NCBI GenBank assembly: GCA_032207245.1
Contig: CM063502.1
Coordinates: 68,561,616-68,625,615, forward strand
Source: Pardosa pseudoannulata
Taxonomy: Eukaryota > Arthropoda > Arachnida > Araneae > Lycosidae
DNA length: 64,000 nucleotides
Direction of reading: 5' to 3'
Shown here: positions 12,251 through 26,519 of the stretch, piece after piece
How positions within the stretch are numbered: position 1 is the stretch's first letter
Layout: the number at the start of each line of letters is the position of its first letter
The notes under the pieces: model-generated
Database searches by the model: none
What the model was told of the DNA's origin: nothing
The model's input: only the letters and a program-made list of their open reading frames with translations
Program-made: the position numbers and the translations under genes

Positions 12251-12889
12251 TGCTTTGAATCTAGTATCCCATTCTTGATATTTTATAATTACGTTTGAAC
12301 TCTTTCCTTAAATTTCTACTCTTCAATGATCTAACTGTAAATAAATCCAATTTACTGAACAGTTATAGGAAATAATCCTTTAAATCACATGTAAAATTTC
12401 TTTGTTAATAGATTTCCACAATTTTTCAAAAATTAGCTTGTTTTAATTTTTGTTTTAATGTACAAGATGCACCTCTTTAAAAGTATTCTTGTAAAATATG
12501 TAATTTGATTTTCTTTGCACTAATTAATGGGTCTGTATTTGAAAAACTGCATTTTTCATACGCCTGTATAGCAACCAGGACAAAATTTAAATACTTTCCG
12601 TGTATTTTCTGTTTGAAATATGGAAAGCCATTACAATGTAAAGAAAGTGAGCATTCATATTTAAAGGATTCTTCTTGGGTCGTTCAAGTTCACTATATTT
12701 TCAATTTTAATTAAGCATTCCTTCTATTTAACAGAATATTCATATTTTAAGAGTATTTTATTTTAAAATCCTATGTCTTTTGAGCTGTACTCATTTATTA
12801 AAGAGAAAGCATAAATTACATGTTAGAAACGAATAATTAAGATTGTTCTTGTTAATGTTAGAATTTTTCCTACAGTCTGATACGTCTTG
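12251..12889. other. AT-rich spacer
   Basis: A 69-codon frame at 12505-12714 on the plus strand has no recognisable motif and no splice-site support. Nothing else was seen. Confidence 0.35.
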
Positions 12890-13071
12890 AGCTGAGCGAT
12901 GACCAAATTGTAGAGTGCTGCTCCTCGGAGTTCATGTGTTCGAAACCCGCTGCTGGCTTAGGTGTTGGTAGGAGTTCGAAATCGGCTTTAAGTAATAGGT
13001 CCCAGTCTCATTAGACCTCGTGAGCAAAAATAGTAGACAGTAGTGCTCTAAAACTAAACCAAATCCAAACC
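12890..13071 (+). mobile_element. SINE-A, near full length, diverged
   Basis: The head has GCGATGACCAAATTG and a B box GTGTTCGAAACCC. The body has GAAATCGGCTTTAA and GGTCCCAGTCTCATTAGACC. The end reads TAGACAGTAGTGCTC then AAACCAAATCCAAACC. Target duplications were not obvious. Confidence 0.75.
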
Positions 13072-13289
13072 TAATAGTCTTGAAAAACTATTTTTCTAAT
13101 GTATGTTATATGACGTATTCTATGTTATGTGCCCAATATAATTTGTACCATTTTAAGATTTGAGAAAAATAGAATAACATTAACTTACAGTTTCGTAAAT
13201 ACAATCGGTGTTAAAGTACCATATAATTACATAATAGTTGGTGATAACTTTAACTGAACAGGATGTAAAAGACATTTTGGCTCATTGTT

Positions 13290-13980
13290 AGTATTTACAT
13301 AAAGATTGGAAACCACCCCGCTCCAGGGGTCACGTATGTACCGCACCCACTTTCTGGTGCGCTAAAGCTAGAGTGTGATTTGCCCGCCTTCTTTACTGGG
13401 GGCAGGTATGTTCGTAGACCTTCGCTGGGATGCATAACCAAAATAATTCTTCCAAATACTTTGACGTACAATACACATTTATTTACAAAAAATTGACGAA
13501 AAAAATTAAAGTAAATCAAAATAACATATTGCTGAGTCTCAGAGCCTGTTTTATCCAGATTATATGGCCGAGCTTTCCATATCCAAAATAAAACCGACGT
13601 CGTGTTCTCTCACATCGAACAGAGAGATGTCTCCAGGTCGCGGGCTCTATCTCGACTCTCCCGTATCCAACTTCACTGTTCTCTTTCATATCTTCTCTCC
13701 ATTCTTCGTGGGGGAAGGGGGGGGTCAGCTTTTCAAAAACTTGATCCCTTTCCGAAAAGAGAAATCCTCCCTTATAGATGCACTGCAAAAAACGCACAAA
13801 CGACACATCCGAAAACCTTATCAGCCCCCTTTAGCCGGTCGGCTTCTATTTCCCCAAGAAACGCCGGGTAGAAGGGGTCAATGGGGGGTATCTTGCAGAT
13901 GTGAAGAAGGGCACATATATGCGAAACACTGGTCGTGGGGTCCAAATTCCTTACAAAGATCATTTATAATTAAATACTAG
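13290..13980 (-). mobile_element. GC-richer block, probable LTR retrotransposon debris
   Basis: This ~690-bp block is clearly richer in G and C than its surroundings. On the minus strand it has AATAAATG near 13480, then a segment ending in CGCACCAGAAAGTGGGTGCG near 13350, reminiscent of the LTR-to-leader junction of Gypsy-type elements. Open frames of 63-138 codons run on both strands but show no known domain and contain poly-Gly/Phe runs. No direct repeats were established, so boundaries and class are uncertain. Confidence 0.35.
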
Positions 13981-15544
13981 AAAAGTATATGATGCTTAGG
14001 TGATTAGCAGTAATAGACCTAAGTGTTAAAAGAACAGATAGTTATTTCACAAAGAATGTTATTTATCAAACCAGATTCGCTGCTTTTCTGAATTATCTAT
14101 ATACACACCAGTGCTTCATCATTTATGACTGGCAAATTAAAATGTTGTTTGGCAGAAGTTTCTGCATAGTGAGTTCTTTTTATTATATTTTTGTTCTAAT
14201 TTATCAGTGTAAACAACGCAGTTTCATCACACACAATGTGGAATTATATAATTAATTTATTACAATTTTGAAAGATTTAACAAAAATCGACATAATACTT
14301 TAAGTAAAACTAAAAATGTTTTATAATACAGCTCTTGATATTTTGAATTTAACAAATATATAATTTGGAGTATTTTCTTAGATAATCTATGAACGTCTGT
14401 AGAAATATTTTGAATTCAGCGTATGCACTGCCTCCCACATTAAAACAAAAGAAAACTTGCTTTAAATTGCGAAAGAACTATTTGAACAATTTAATAAATT
14501 GCCAACAGTAATATGCAGTTAAACTACTTTTCCTATGGTAAAGCTTGTGACTAAAGTTTACTTTTGTTAATTTTTTCGGCTGTTTAGAAAAAAAAACTAC
14601 ACGTGACCACAATTTGTTAAACAACGTGTTAACGCCGTTGGAAAGATTAAAAAAAGTAATCCATTTTCCAAACTGTTAAGCTAATGTTTAAAAGTGCTTA
14701 CATCTTTTATATATTTCTACATAAAACTTGCAACTTGGTTAAAAAAAAATGGAATAATAGAATTTTAGGAAAAGCATTTTATAGCTATTTCATTTCATGA
14801 GTGATTTAATTTTGCAAAGTAAGCTTTCTAAATTTTGAGTCTTGGCAAAGAAACGATTTAATTTTGAAGATATATTTTTTTTCTTAGTAGAAAGTGATTT
14901 TTACCACTACTTGCATTTTAAGCTCTATTATGAACAAAGCAAAAAGAAAAGATAAAATCGGAAAATTTAAAATAAATCTTGACAAATTGCCCAGTCTCTC
15001 TTTCTAAGTCTGTAATATTTTAGTATTTTTCCGGTTCACACAGAGTTAAAAATTTTTCCTAATTAATAACCATAAAAAAGCGAACTGCCAAGACATTTAA
15101 AATAGTTTTTTAATTGATAGAAAAACTAACAGAGTCTATTAAAAAACTATCGTAACTTTCTAGTTTTATGAAGCTTCGATAATTTAACAATGACTTACGT
15201 GAAAAATTGCATGGTTGTAAAAATTAAGAGCGAAAAAAAGTGACAGTTCTTACATTAAATGAAGAGTTCCCTATCGAAAAAGCGTATCAGAAAAATTGGG
15301 TAATTGGCATCTCACCCGACCATAAGCTACGGAAACCACTGACGTTGCAAAAGAGCTTCAGCCGTCATCAATTAAAAGTTCGTATCACTTTTTGACATAG
15401 TATACGAAGAAAAATGACATTGCAATATTTCATCGTATTTATTGAACTTATGGGGGTGGAAAAAGGTCTCCATAAAATGAAAATTTTAACTATGAATGTA
15501 GATGGATTTCATTCTCTGACTTGGAATTTTTGTTCTGTAATAAA

Positions 15545-15583
<39 letters not shown>

Positions 15584-17277
15584 ACTTTTATATATTAAGT
15601 GATGAATGACAAGACTCTTAAGTGTAGTTAATAATATTTTTTTTTCTAGTTACAGCGACTTGCAAGTATTCCATAAAGAACTGAACGGCAAAATTATAGA
15701 TTCTCGAGTCATTAAGTCTAAAACTTAATTTTAAAAGCAATTTATTGCAATAAAATTGTGCAAAGGAAAATCTCTCACATTTTTAAAATTTGGACATAAA
15801 ATTTTTAAAACACGTAAAATGCTAATCAAAATTCCCGATTGAGATTTAATTAAATTATTCAAGTTTTATAATAATACTTATTATTATTATTATAATTATA
15901 TATATTTTTGCAAAATATTTTACACAGATAAGGCTGATTTCTCTTTAATTTGTTCAACAAGTTTTTATTTCTGTTTTAGGGACTTTGAGTTAGTCCTGAC
16001 ATATTATTTTATGTTTTTTGAAATTTACTAGCTAAACTTGAGTAGTTATTATACTGATTTAACCTGTTTTTTTCTACTATTGCTCTTAGTTATTTTAGCT
16101 TTAATATAAATCAATTTCTAATTTTTTTTTCATTTTGTAAAATTTTTTAAAAAATCTTTATGTTAGAAACTTTATTTTTCTTTGATACGTTTCTCGAAAT
16201 TTCAGATGACTATATCAAAACTATAAAATAGTTAAAGAAAACAGGACTACAAGTGAGCGTCCGACCTTTATACCGTCAAAAATTTCGATTAAAAAATACA
16301 TGAAAATTTGGCTATTTTTGAGTAGCTTCAACTTCTTGATATGTTAAATTGTTTTTAGATTAGAAATATGGGACATTCAAAATATGTAAGATACTTTTCT
16401 TCCCTTTTTTTACATGGGGTTAAAATAAATCAGTATCTTGTAATCTTGATAGAGTATCAGAGAGCTCACAATTTTACAAAATTATTTCGGAACACAATCG
16501 CTGTACGGAGCAGTCTATACATAATAATATCCAAAAATAATAAACATACTTCACCTTAAAGAGTTATAGGGTAAATAAATAGGGTACAGAAATAATTATC
16601 TATTTTTTTTAATTATTAAACAAGGTTATTATGTTTGATTCAAGGTGACATTGATAGTTTATAAAATTTATTGCATATGATTTTCTGCATTTATATTTTA
16701 AAGTAAATCAGTTCATACAAGTATATTATCTAAATTTTAACTTTAAAAAAGAGCATTTACCTAATATTTTTTATAAATTTCTTACTCATTTACTGCGATT
16801 AATTTTTTTCAATGCTGGTAGATCCTTTTATGGTTATCAATAAATTGTATTTCTTTAATAAATATTTTAAAAATCACAAAAGGTCTAAAACTATTAAAAA
16901 TTAGTCTTTGATCTCGTTAAAAGTAGTGAGATCCTTTAAGAGAGGTGATTGAACCTTACATTACGATTTTTTAACTTATTGTGATGGATTGAATTTCTAT
17001 TCATGTTTTATCATGGTTTCATACAGAATTATTATACTATAATGTTACATCAAACTCATTAGTGTCTCTTTCTTCTTAGAGTGCATATCATTTACTTTTA
17101 TGAGAGTCATTATAAACATTCTTAAAAAATTACTAAAACGTTGCTTATAGTATTTTGTATAGCACTCCTTAGAAATATAATTCAGGAAATTAGATTCAGA
17201 ATTAAATTATCTCTGCTGTATCTATTACTTGTTTTCAGAAATGTTGTTATCGGTTGTAAAACCTCTGAAAGGGGCTG

Positions 17278-17278
<1 letters not shown>
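13981..17278. other. AT-rich spacer of ~3.3 kb
   Basis: No gene or element ends were recognised. The only notable item is the 33-bp poly(A) tract near 15546. Small frames at 15414 and 16368 lack any recognisable content. Confidence 0.4.
15546..15578. repeat. poly(A) tract, 33 bp, directly after AATAAAC
   Basis: A pure A run follows TGTAATAAAC. This could be the tail of a retroposed transcript, but the AATAAA hexamer abuts the tract instead of lying 15-25 bp upstream, and no flanking direct repeat was found. A simple expanded A run is equally likely. Confidence 0.5.

Positions 17279-17358
<80 letters not shown>
17279..17358. repeat. (TA)40 microsatellite
   Basis: A pure TA run of 80 bp. Overlapping frames that read Ile-Tyr repeats through it are artefacts. 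Confidence 0.97.
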
Positions 17359-17360
<2 letters not shown>

Positions 17361-18285
17361 AGGTGGGTATTTTCACCCACTACAAAGTTCGAATGTTATA
17401 CACGTTGGATACAGTGTAGTTGTTAGGCCATGAAAATAAAAAGGCAGAATTTGAAAATAAAAATGTTGAATTTATTCATACAATCCATCTTTGGATATCT
17501 CCTGCACAAAGTTTTTACATTTACTTATATAGTGCTTTCTGTGAGGGCAAAAGTGAACCATCCAATCAGAGTGTTAAGATTAATAATATGTTGATGCTTG
17601 AGAAGTAGAACAATGTTATGTAAAGAAATTATATAAAATAGTTGAGTAAAAATTAATTTGGTGTTCTAGAAGTTGCCAAAGGTTACTCCAATTAAAGGAG
17701 AAACAAAAATATCTCGCCAATTTTAATGATATAATCACCAGGAATTTGTGTCAGAATACAATTATAATTTAAGTTGATTAATTGGGTTAACACGTAATTA
17801 CATACACATACAGACATATAGATATAGTGCCTAAAATTAATTTACTAAAACCGAACCACATTTTTTTCACTTAAAATTTATTCACAAACGAAAAGATAGT
17901 TCGAAGGCAACTTCAAAAGAAGAGGTCATGGTAGGCATGTGAATTTCGCTCCTAATTGAATGCAGCTATGTTTTCATCTTCTCATTACTTTTAGTCTATA
18001 AAAGACCGTACCGTTGGAACTTCACTCTTCTTGTGTTTATCCAGAAATGTTAACAACTCACTCGATAGCGACCATATAAAGGGAAACTAGCTCAAACGTC
18101 TTATTTAAATATTAGAATATCCGATATTTCATGGTTGTGATCAAGTCAATAAAAGACATGTTTTAGCTACGACTCATTGTCATAGCATACGACTCATTGT
18201 CGATGTCATTGTCGTCTGTGCATTTGAGTAACCTTCTGATTGGAATAATTATTGGATCTTAACTAAATCACTCCACATACACATA
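17359..18285. other. spacer with one promoter-like site
   Basis: Apart from a TATA-box-like site near 17997 and a small hairpin GTGGGT/ACCCAC just after the TA tract, nothing was recognised. A 13-base phrase ACGACTCATTGTC is repeated twice near 18170 and 18190. Confidence 0.35.
17997..18030 (+). promoter_or_regulatory. TATA-box plus initiator-like arrangement
   Basis: TATAAAAG at 17997-18004 is followed at a spacing of about 27 bp by TTCACTC, an initiator-like sequence. The spacing is right for an arthropod core promoter, perhaps of an unrecognised LTR, but no transcript unit can be seen downstream. In DNA this AT-rich a chance match is quite possible. Confidence 0.2.
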
Positions 18286-18836
18286 CTCTAAAGAGCCAGG
18301 AAAAACTGGTACACCTGCCTAATATCGTGTAGTTCTCAGAAGTGCCGCAACACGACATGGCGTGGACTCGACTAATGTCTGAAGTAATGTTGGAGATAAC
18401 TGACACCATGAATCATGCAGGGCTGTCCACAAATCCCTAACAATACGAGATGTTGGAGATCACTTCTGAACAGTGCGTTGCAAGTCATTCCAGATATGCT
18501 CAATCATGTTCATGTCCGGAGATTTGGGTGGTCAGCGGTAGTGTTTAAAGTTAGAAAAGTGTTAATGGAGCCACTCTGTGCCGATTCTGGACATGTGGGG
18601 TGTCTTATTGATCTGCTAGAATTCCCCAAGTTCATCGGAATGCACAATGGACATAAATGGGTGCAGGTAATCAGACAAGATGCTTACATAAGTGTCACCT
18701 GTCAGAGTCGTATCTAGACGTATCAGGGATCCCATATCGCTCCAACTACAAGCACCTCATACCATCTCAGAGCCTCCACCAGCTACATCATTTCCTGTTG
18801 ACAAGCAGGGTGGGTTCATGAAGTTTTTTGAAACTC
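18286..18836 (-). mobile_element. second Tc1-like element, truncated relic
   Basis: The left end carries AAAGAGCCAGGAAAAACTGG, which has the look of a Tc1 terminal repeat just outside the transposase stop codon. The transposase reading fills the rest. The other terminus is not found; similarity fades near 18836. It is a different family from the element at 6.65-8.16 kb, since its protein and ends differ. Confidence 0.8.
18319..18735 (-). pseudogene. Tc1-like transposase C-terminal part, disabled
   Basis: A 139-codon stretch can be read in one frame from GSLIRLDTTLTGDTYVSILS through FMSIVHSDELGEF, KTPHMSRIGTEWLH and PPKSPDMNMIEHIWNDLQRT to VAALLRTTRY and a stop at 18319-18321. The PPKSPDMNMIEHIWN block holds the final catalytic Glu. 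Where family members carry the second catalytic Asp (usual form QQDNA), this copy reads Q-I-N-K, so that Asp is lost. Four in-frame stops are present, at about codons 40, 58, 68 and 92. Upstream (to ~18836) a decayed GGGSEMV-like block continues it. The N-terminal DNA-binding region is gone. It is dead. Confidence 0.9.
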
Positions 18837-18962
18837 TCGAATCTTCCGGGATAAACTGAGAATTATCACAGTCTTTATGAAGATCCGAGTAATCCCCCCC
18901 AACTCGACTTTTGCGCAAATCAACAATGTCACTGGATCCTCGGGTAGCATGTGGGTGTCGAA

Positions 18963-19573
18963 GTGGTTGTGACACTACTTACAGATTATAACAATAACAA
19001 CTTTTATTCTTGACTAAATAGAAGCTATTTACAAATTTTCCGAATGGAAATCTCCAGGGCTCACCTAAATGTCCCAGGTTCGATACAAATCTAAAAAACA
19101 ATCTGTGGTCAGGGGCCGACAGATATACCGTTGTACAGGGGTACAACTGGGACTCCTTGAGTACCACACACTTCTATTGAGTTCCACACAAAACTAGAGA
19201 AATTATCTCCAAAAAACAGCCCGAACCAAAAAAAAAAGAGCGAAGGCGACAAGTCGCCTTCGTTTTTTCTCTTTCGTAGGGAATCTCTCCAGTGAAAACT
19301 CGAGCCTCCTGACGTTACCTTTCGCCTCTTCCCATTGGCTTTTCCTTCCTCGCCTTCCTGCTAGCCTCCGATTGATCCTTTCGTTGGCGCTTGACAGTCT
19401 GACATTTCGGAGTCACTTCCGACCTTCTAATCACCTCGGACATGCAAGGCGTGTTGAAGCGAAAACTTTTTGTAGTTTAGTGTCAAAAACCCAGACAAAG
19501 AGTCGGCCTGGGCTTTAACAAAACCTCTTTGTGAAGCCAATGGGGTGTGTCGACTCCACAACAGACACGTGGT
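18963..19573 (-). mobile_element. probable solo LTR of a retrotransposon
   Basis: A 601-bp block is flanked by the direct repeat GTGGT (18963-18967 and 19569-19573). It is richer in G and C than the surroundings. On the minus strand it contains AATAAAAGTTG close to its 3' end, as a poly(A) signal in the R region would, and ends AGTAGTGTCACA. A perfect hairpin sits inside (separate entry). No protein-coding domain is present. A 5-bp duplication with a poly(A) signal near one end suggests an LTR left by recombination. The terminal bases are not the canonical TG...CA on both sides, so the exact ends are uncertain. Confidence 0.5.
19241..19262. other. perfect 10-bp hairpin flanked by A and T runs
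   Basis: CGAAGGCGAC, a two-base AA loop, then GTCGCCTTCG. An A run lies to its left and TTTTTT directly to its right, so the whole can fold into one stem or resemble a stem plus U-run. It lies inside the probable solo LTR. Confidence 0.85.
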
Positions 19574-19947
19574 TGTTTTTTGCTTATTCTAGACGTGCCT
19601 TCGATTCCCCCAGTTTAAGATGAAAATAAATGTTTTTTATTGTTTTTCCTAGTTTTAGTTCTTTAGTGAGTTACCTTCCACACCATGAATGAAGCAGGAA
19701 AATTGCGTTCGCAAGCACGTCATGGCAACTAAATATATAGGCTATTTTCGTGTGGGGTCGGTAAAGAGTAATTATTATCGTTAACACAAACTCACACATT
19801 TATAAATGTATATATATATTCACCGCAGTATTCGCGCTTGTTTTTTTACAGAAAGCATTTTATTGTATTATCCTGAAATCTCTAAATCAGGGTTCACTTT
19901 TCAAGACAATTTTAATTATTCGAATAGATTTGGAATACCATAAGATC

Positions 19948-19949
<2 letters not shown>

Positions 19950-20036
<87 letters not shown>
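19950..20036. repeat. (TA)n microsatellite, ~87 bp
   Basis: Uninterrupted alternating A and T. Confidence 0.97.
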
Positions 20037-20038
<2 letters not shown>

Positions 20039-20623
20039 TTTAAAAGAAGAAAGAAAATCATTTAAGTCTAAAAATTTTAACTTTGGTGGTATCACAAATA
20101 TTGCTTCATTAGAAATAGTTAACAGCGAGTTCTATATTAATTAGGGACTGCAATTTTCAGTTTGAAATTCACATTATAGTAGTTAAGGGTTAAAAATTCA
20201 TTTTGAATTGTAAGAGTTATGTTAATTAGTGCAAAGTTGCTTAGTAATTACTGACCTTCTTTAGACTAATTGCTTAAAAGGACAGTGAACGAACGATACA
20301 GAGAAAAAAAAATTCTGAAATATCAACAAAGTTATAAAATTTTGTACACATACATTTTAAAGTATGAATTCCATGAACCACATGGATGTAACGAAATTTT
20401 TATTTTTATTTCCAGTTATTTAATAAAATATAATTTTAAAAGGATTAGCCATTCATTAATTACAATCCCATTATTTGTAATTTACCATACTTGATAAAAT
20501 TAGATTAAAAGAAAAAAACATCTATTTCTTATTTATTTTTTGAGTACGATTCAGATTGGCCACCGTTACACAGACAATAAAAGTTATTGTTTCAAAACCA
20601 TCGTTATTTAGATGCGTTATTGT

Positions 20624-20628
<5 letters not shown>

Positions 20629-20684
<56 letters not shown>
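20629..20684. repeat. (TA)n microsatellite, ~56 bp
   Basis: Uninterrupted TA run, followed by a mixed TACATACATGCATTTATATGTG stretch. Confidence 0.95.
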
Positions 20685-20686
<2 letters not shown>

Positions 20687-20954
20687 TACATACATGCATT
20701 TATATGTGTGTACACATATATGTATATCCCCTTGAGGACCAGCACGTAAATGCTATAAGAATCGACCATTGTGAAAACTGTTGCCATTTAACGCTATCTA
20801 GTAATTAAATCTAGCCTTTAAAAATTAAAATAAAATGTTACGATTTCCAATTATTCATACTCGACACTGGTCTCTCAATATCAACCAGAGATCATCACTT
20901 GGATTGATAAGAGTGAAATCGCGTGTCGTGTATACGAGAAGTTGGTCACGAACG

Positions 20955-20956
<2 letters not shown>

Positions 20957-21033
<77 letters not shown>
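20957..21033. repeat. (TA)n microsatellite, ~77 bp
   Basis: Uninterrupted TA run; frames on both strands read Ile-Tyr repeats through it and are artefacts. Confidence 0.97.
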
Positions 21034-21035
<2 letters not shown>

Positions 21036-22150
21036 CTAGGAATTATAAAACTGCTGGACAAGGAGTAGCCTAATCAGATAGCAGTAATATGCAGTCGGCC
21101 CACATTGAAGAGAAAGCACAAGTCTAATTAAAACTTTATTTTACAACTGCTAAAAAAGGACATCTTTACTAGTCAACGACAGACAAGAGAAAGATGCAAA
21201 AATCACTCTGCTGAGACAGAGGTGCATCCAAGAGTGAGGACAGAAATAATTTTCAAAAGGGACAAGAAATTTGGCGAATTAAACTGTTAAGATCAGGAAA
21301 AATGTGGAGTCATTTGCCGGCAACAGCTGGAAAACCTGTTGAATAGACAAAAAATTTACATCTATAGGACAAAAAGCTTTGAGAAATGTATCGAAAGAAT
21401 TTTAAGTCAAGGACACTCCTTTGATTAAGATATTTAGAGGCTGGGAAAAAGATTTTAAGGAATTAGAATGAGAGAGAGGAGGTTTTAAGGAAATATCAAA
21501 GTTAAATAATATATATGTGAGTGTGTGTGTGTACCGAAAATATACAATAGTGCAGGATATTTTATAAAACTTTATGAACTGTGTTCACTGGCATAATTAA
21601 AGATACGACAATTTCTTAAACACAGCATCATCTCTCACGAGTTCTTGTCCCATCCTGAAATGATATAGCCACATCTTACGTTAATCATATGTTCTGCTTT
21701 CTTGTTCTTTCTGCAGACTGTAAGGATATATCGGACTAGAATCACTTCTTAGCCTCTTTAGTGTTTGGAACTACAGAAGCAAAAATGATCCTTTTTACTC
21801 GTTCTTATTAAAAACAACAACTTCACAAGAAAAACCGATCCCGCAGTGACAGATTCAGGATGAAATCCTCAAGGGTAGAATATGGGATCTACATGCTATG
21901 GGAGCTCAGAGTGTCAAGCTCCTTAATTAGCTTGTGCATGGAAATATATTTTTTATTAATATATAGAGTATTATGATGACTACAGCGCCATCTATTGATA
22001 AAATTTACAACTAATTTTTTTCTTTGATCAGACATATTCCCATTGCTTTACGTTTATATAGGTTACGTTTTGGGTCATTCGGACAAGTAGTTCTTTAAAA
22101 ATGGTTTATTGAAAGTAAAAGTATTATAATAACTACATATATAACTACGT

Positions 22151-24600
<2,450 letters not shown>

Positions 24601-24986
24601 ATTTGTTTGGAAAAATAATTTATCGGATTTAAGCAAGATTTATGATGTATTTTTCAGGCAGTGTTAGCACTATTCGTCAATATATATCTCTTTTGATACT
24701 TCGTAATACCGAAGAGACTATTTTAATTTGCAATCAACACTCGTGTTTTAACTGTATTTAGATATAATTTATATATAGCTTATATTTTTCATTATTTTGT
24801 TCATGTAGATTTGCTGAGAAAAATGGTTAATCGGATTTACAGAAGGTTAATGCTGTATACTTCCTGAGTGCTGGAACTTTTCGTCAGTATAGAACTTTTT
24901 TGTTGTATTGCAATGCCAACAAAAATGTTTTAGATTTCACCACACTCTTACATAAGTTGTGTATAATAATAAAAAGAGATAGCCTA

Positions 24987-25110
24987 GTTTCACCAACGTC
25001 TTTTAATGGTTAACCGCGATTAATCTCTGTTTAAACGAAGAATTGGGTCTCGCCATTGGTTGGCTCCATGATTTAATCTTGTTTAGCCATAAAACAAATT
25101 TGGTGAGACC
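24987..25110. mobile_element. palindromic MITE, copy 1 (decayed)
   Basis: About 124 bp, with left end GTTTCACCAACGTC and right end AAATTTGGTGAGACC, and inner arms TAACCGCGATTAATC and TTTAATCTTGTTTAGCC. It aligns along its whole length with the better-preserved neighbour at 25132-25256 in the same orientation. The centre has CCATTGGTTGGC. Confidence 0.8.
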
Positions 25111-25131
25111 AACACTTTATCTATTAGAGCC

Positions 25132-25256
25132 GGTCTCACCAAAACTGTTAAACTGCTAACCGCGATTAATCTCTGTTTAAAAGGAGAATTGCGTCCCACC
25201 ATTGGTTGGCGCCATGGGTTAATCGCGGTTAGCCGTTAGACGACTTTGGTGAGACC
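25132..25256. mobile_element. palindromic MITE, copy 2 (well preserved)
   Basis: A 125-bp foldback. GGTCTCACCAAAACTG at the left is inverted at the right as ACTTTGGTGAGACC. The inner arms CTAACCGCGATTAATC and GGTTAATCGCGGTTAG pair nearly perfectly, leaving a short centre around CCACCATTGGTTGGCGCCATGG. It has no coding capacity. No clear target duplication was found, so the superfamily is undetermined. Confidence 0.85.
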
Positions 25257-26519
25257 AGTCCTGATTATCTTATCGCTTTTTATTATTTTAAACCTATTTT
25301 TTATGCTCACTGCTTTATTTCTATTCCGAAAGCTTAGTAATTTCGTTGCTATTTGTGTGACAACAGTGATAAAACAAGAGCTTCGGTGGAAAAATGGCCG
25401 CACGCTACTACTGGAGTTAGATATTTAATAGTTTGAACCGATGATATTGTTCTGTTTATGCTAAATTTATTTATGCTTTTGGTGACAGACAGTATGGTTA
25501 ATCTATTATACTCTTGAATGAAGTACAGTACATACAAGAGAAGAATAAAGTTTTTGAGAAAAGGTTAAAAATCCTGTATTTGCTTAAAAAATGATTCTTC
25601 GCTGTACGAAAGTTGCATGTTCGTTCGTGTTGAGATTATTGTTCAGTATGTATCGCTTTTGATACCTTTATACACACGATGATTGTGGCCAAAAATTTTA
25701 TACTGAATAGATAATTAAACTAAAAGAATAAAAAGAATTGTACCATGCACCAAATAGCTTAGGCCAGTGCAAAAAAATCTCAAAAAAAAAAAAAAAATTA
25801 AGGATTTTTAAAATTATTAATGTTTTTCAATCATTAATGTTTATTTTTAAACTTATAACTTTTACAATTAAAATACCAAATATTTAAAGTAAAATAAATT
25901 TCTAATAAAATGTAGGTAATACTCCTAGAATACATTAGCCTTTATACTAAAAAATCAATAACGAAATCACATTTAAAAGTAGGAATAATACTTAAAATTG
26001 AACCCGGGTAACCAGCGTCGCAGGCGTCGTCATTTTACCTCTTACTAAGAAATATGAAGATCAAAGGAGAGAACAGTAGTTAGATGATTTATGAACATTT
26101 TAATGGATTTAATTGAATTGTTAATATTTAGAGACGAAAAGTATAATTTTCTACTGTTCAGAGATTTTTTTTCTTTTCACAAGTCATCTATTACAATTTT
26201 CTTGTACAAGGGACCTGCAAAAGTAATCTTTAATATCGATATATTATGTATGAAGAATATATTAAAACAATGTTATTAAAATCTGGGATGATTAAATTTA
26301 AGTAACTCTTGTGTTAGTTTTAAAATTGGAGCACTTTTATATTTGTGCTACAGTTTTAGAAATCAAACGATGTCATTTAAGCAGAAAATTTCAAGGTAAC
26401 ATCAATAACATTTATTTACTATCTCATATTAGCAGAGTTCTCTATAGTGTCGATTTAAAGAGGTAAAATTATTGGTTTTGAATTTAGACTATGTATTTGC
26501 TCCAAAAAGGAATTCATGT
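25257..26519. other. AT-rich spacer
   Basis: Apart from the weak third repeat copy near 25.6 kb, no feature was recognised. The two overlapping frames near 25246-25537 run on opposite strands and have no known content. Confidence 0.35.

Larger units (their letters stand above)
24608..25680. repeat. three diverged copies of a ~100-bp segment
   Basis: A motif with AAAAAT, TTATCGGATTTA, TATGATGTAT...TTC and CTATTCGTCAATATATATC at 24608-24700 recurs, strongly diverged, at 24817-24905 and near 25555-25675. The twin palindromic elements sit between the second and third copies. Similarity is weak and was judged by eye. Confidence 0.4.

Noticed and set aside
13516..13980. 138-codon plus-strand and 96-codon minus-strand frames as host genes
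   Set aside because: They overlap on opposite strands in a GC-richer block that looks like LTR debris; no domain or splice signals.
15414..15602. Processed pseudogene ending in the poly(A) tract at 15546
   Set aside because: AATAAA abuts the tract, no flanking direct repeat was found, and the upstream sequence has no recognisable coding content.
17141..17426. Open frames encoding Ile-Tyr repeats (also at 20835-21068, 22075-22393 and 52662-52949)
   Set aside because: They are readings of TA microsatellites in both strands and several frames; no flanking coding signal.
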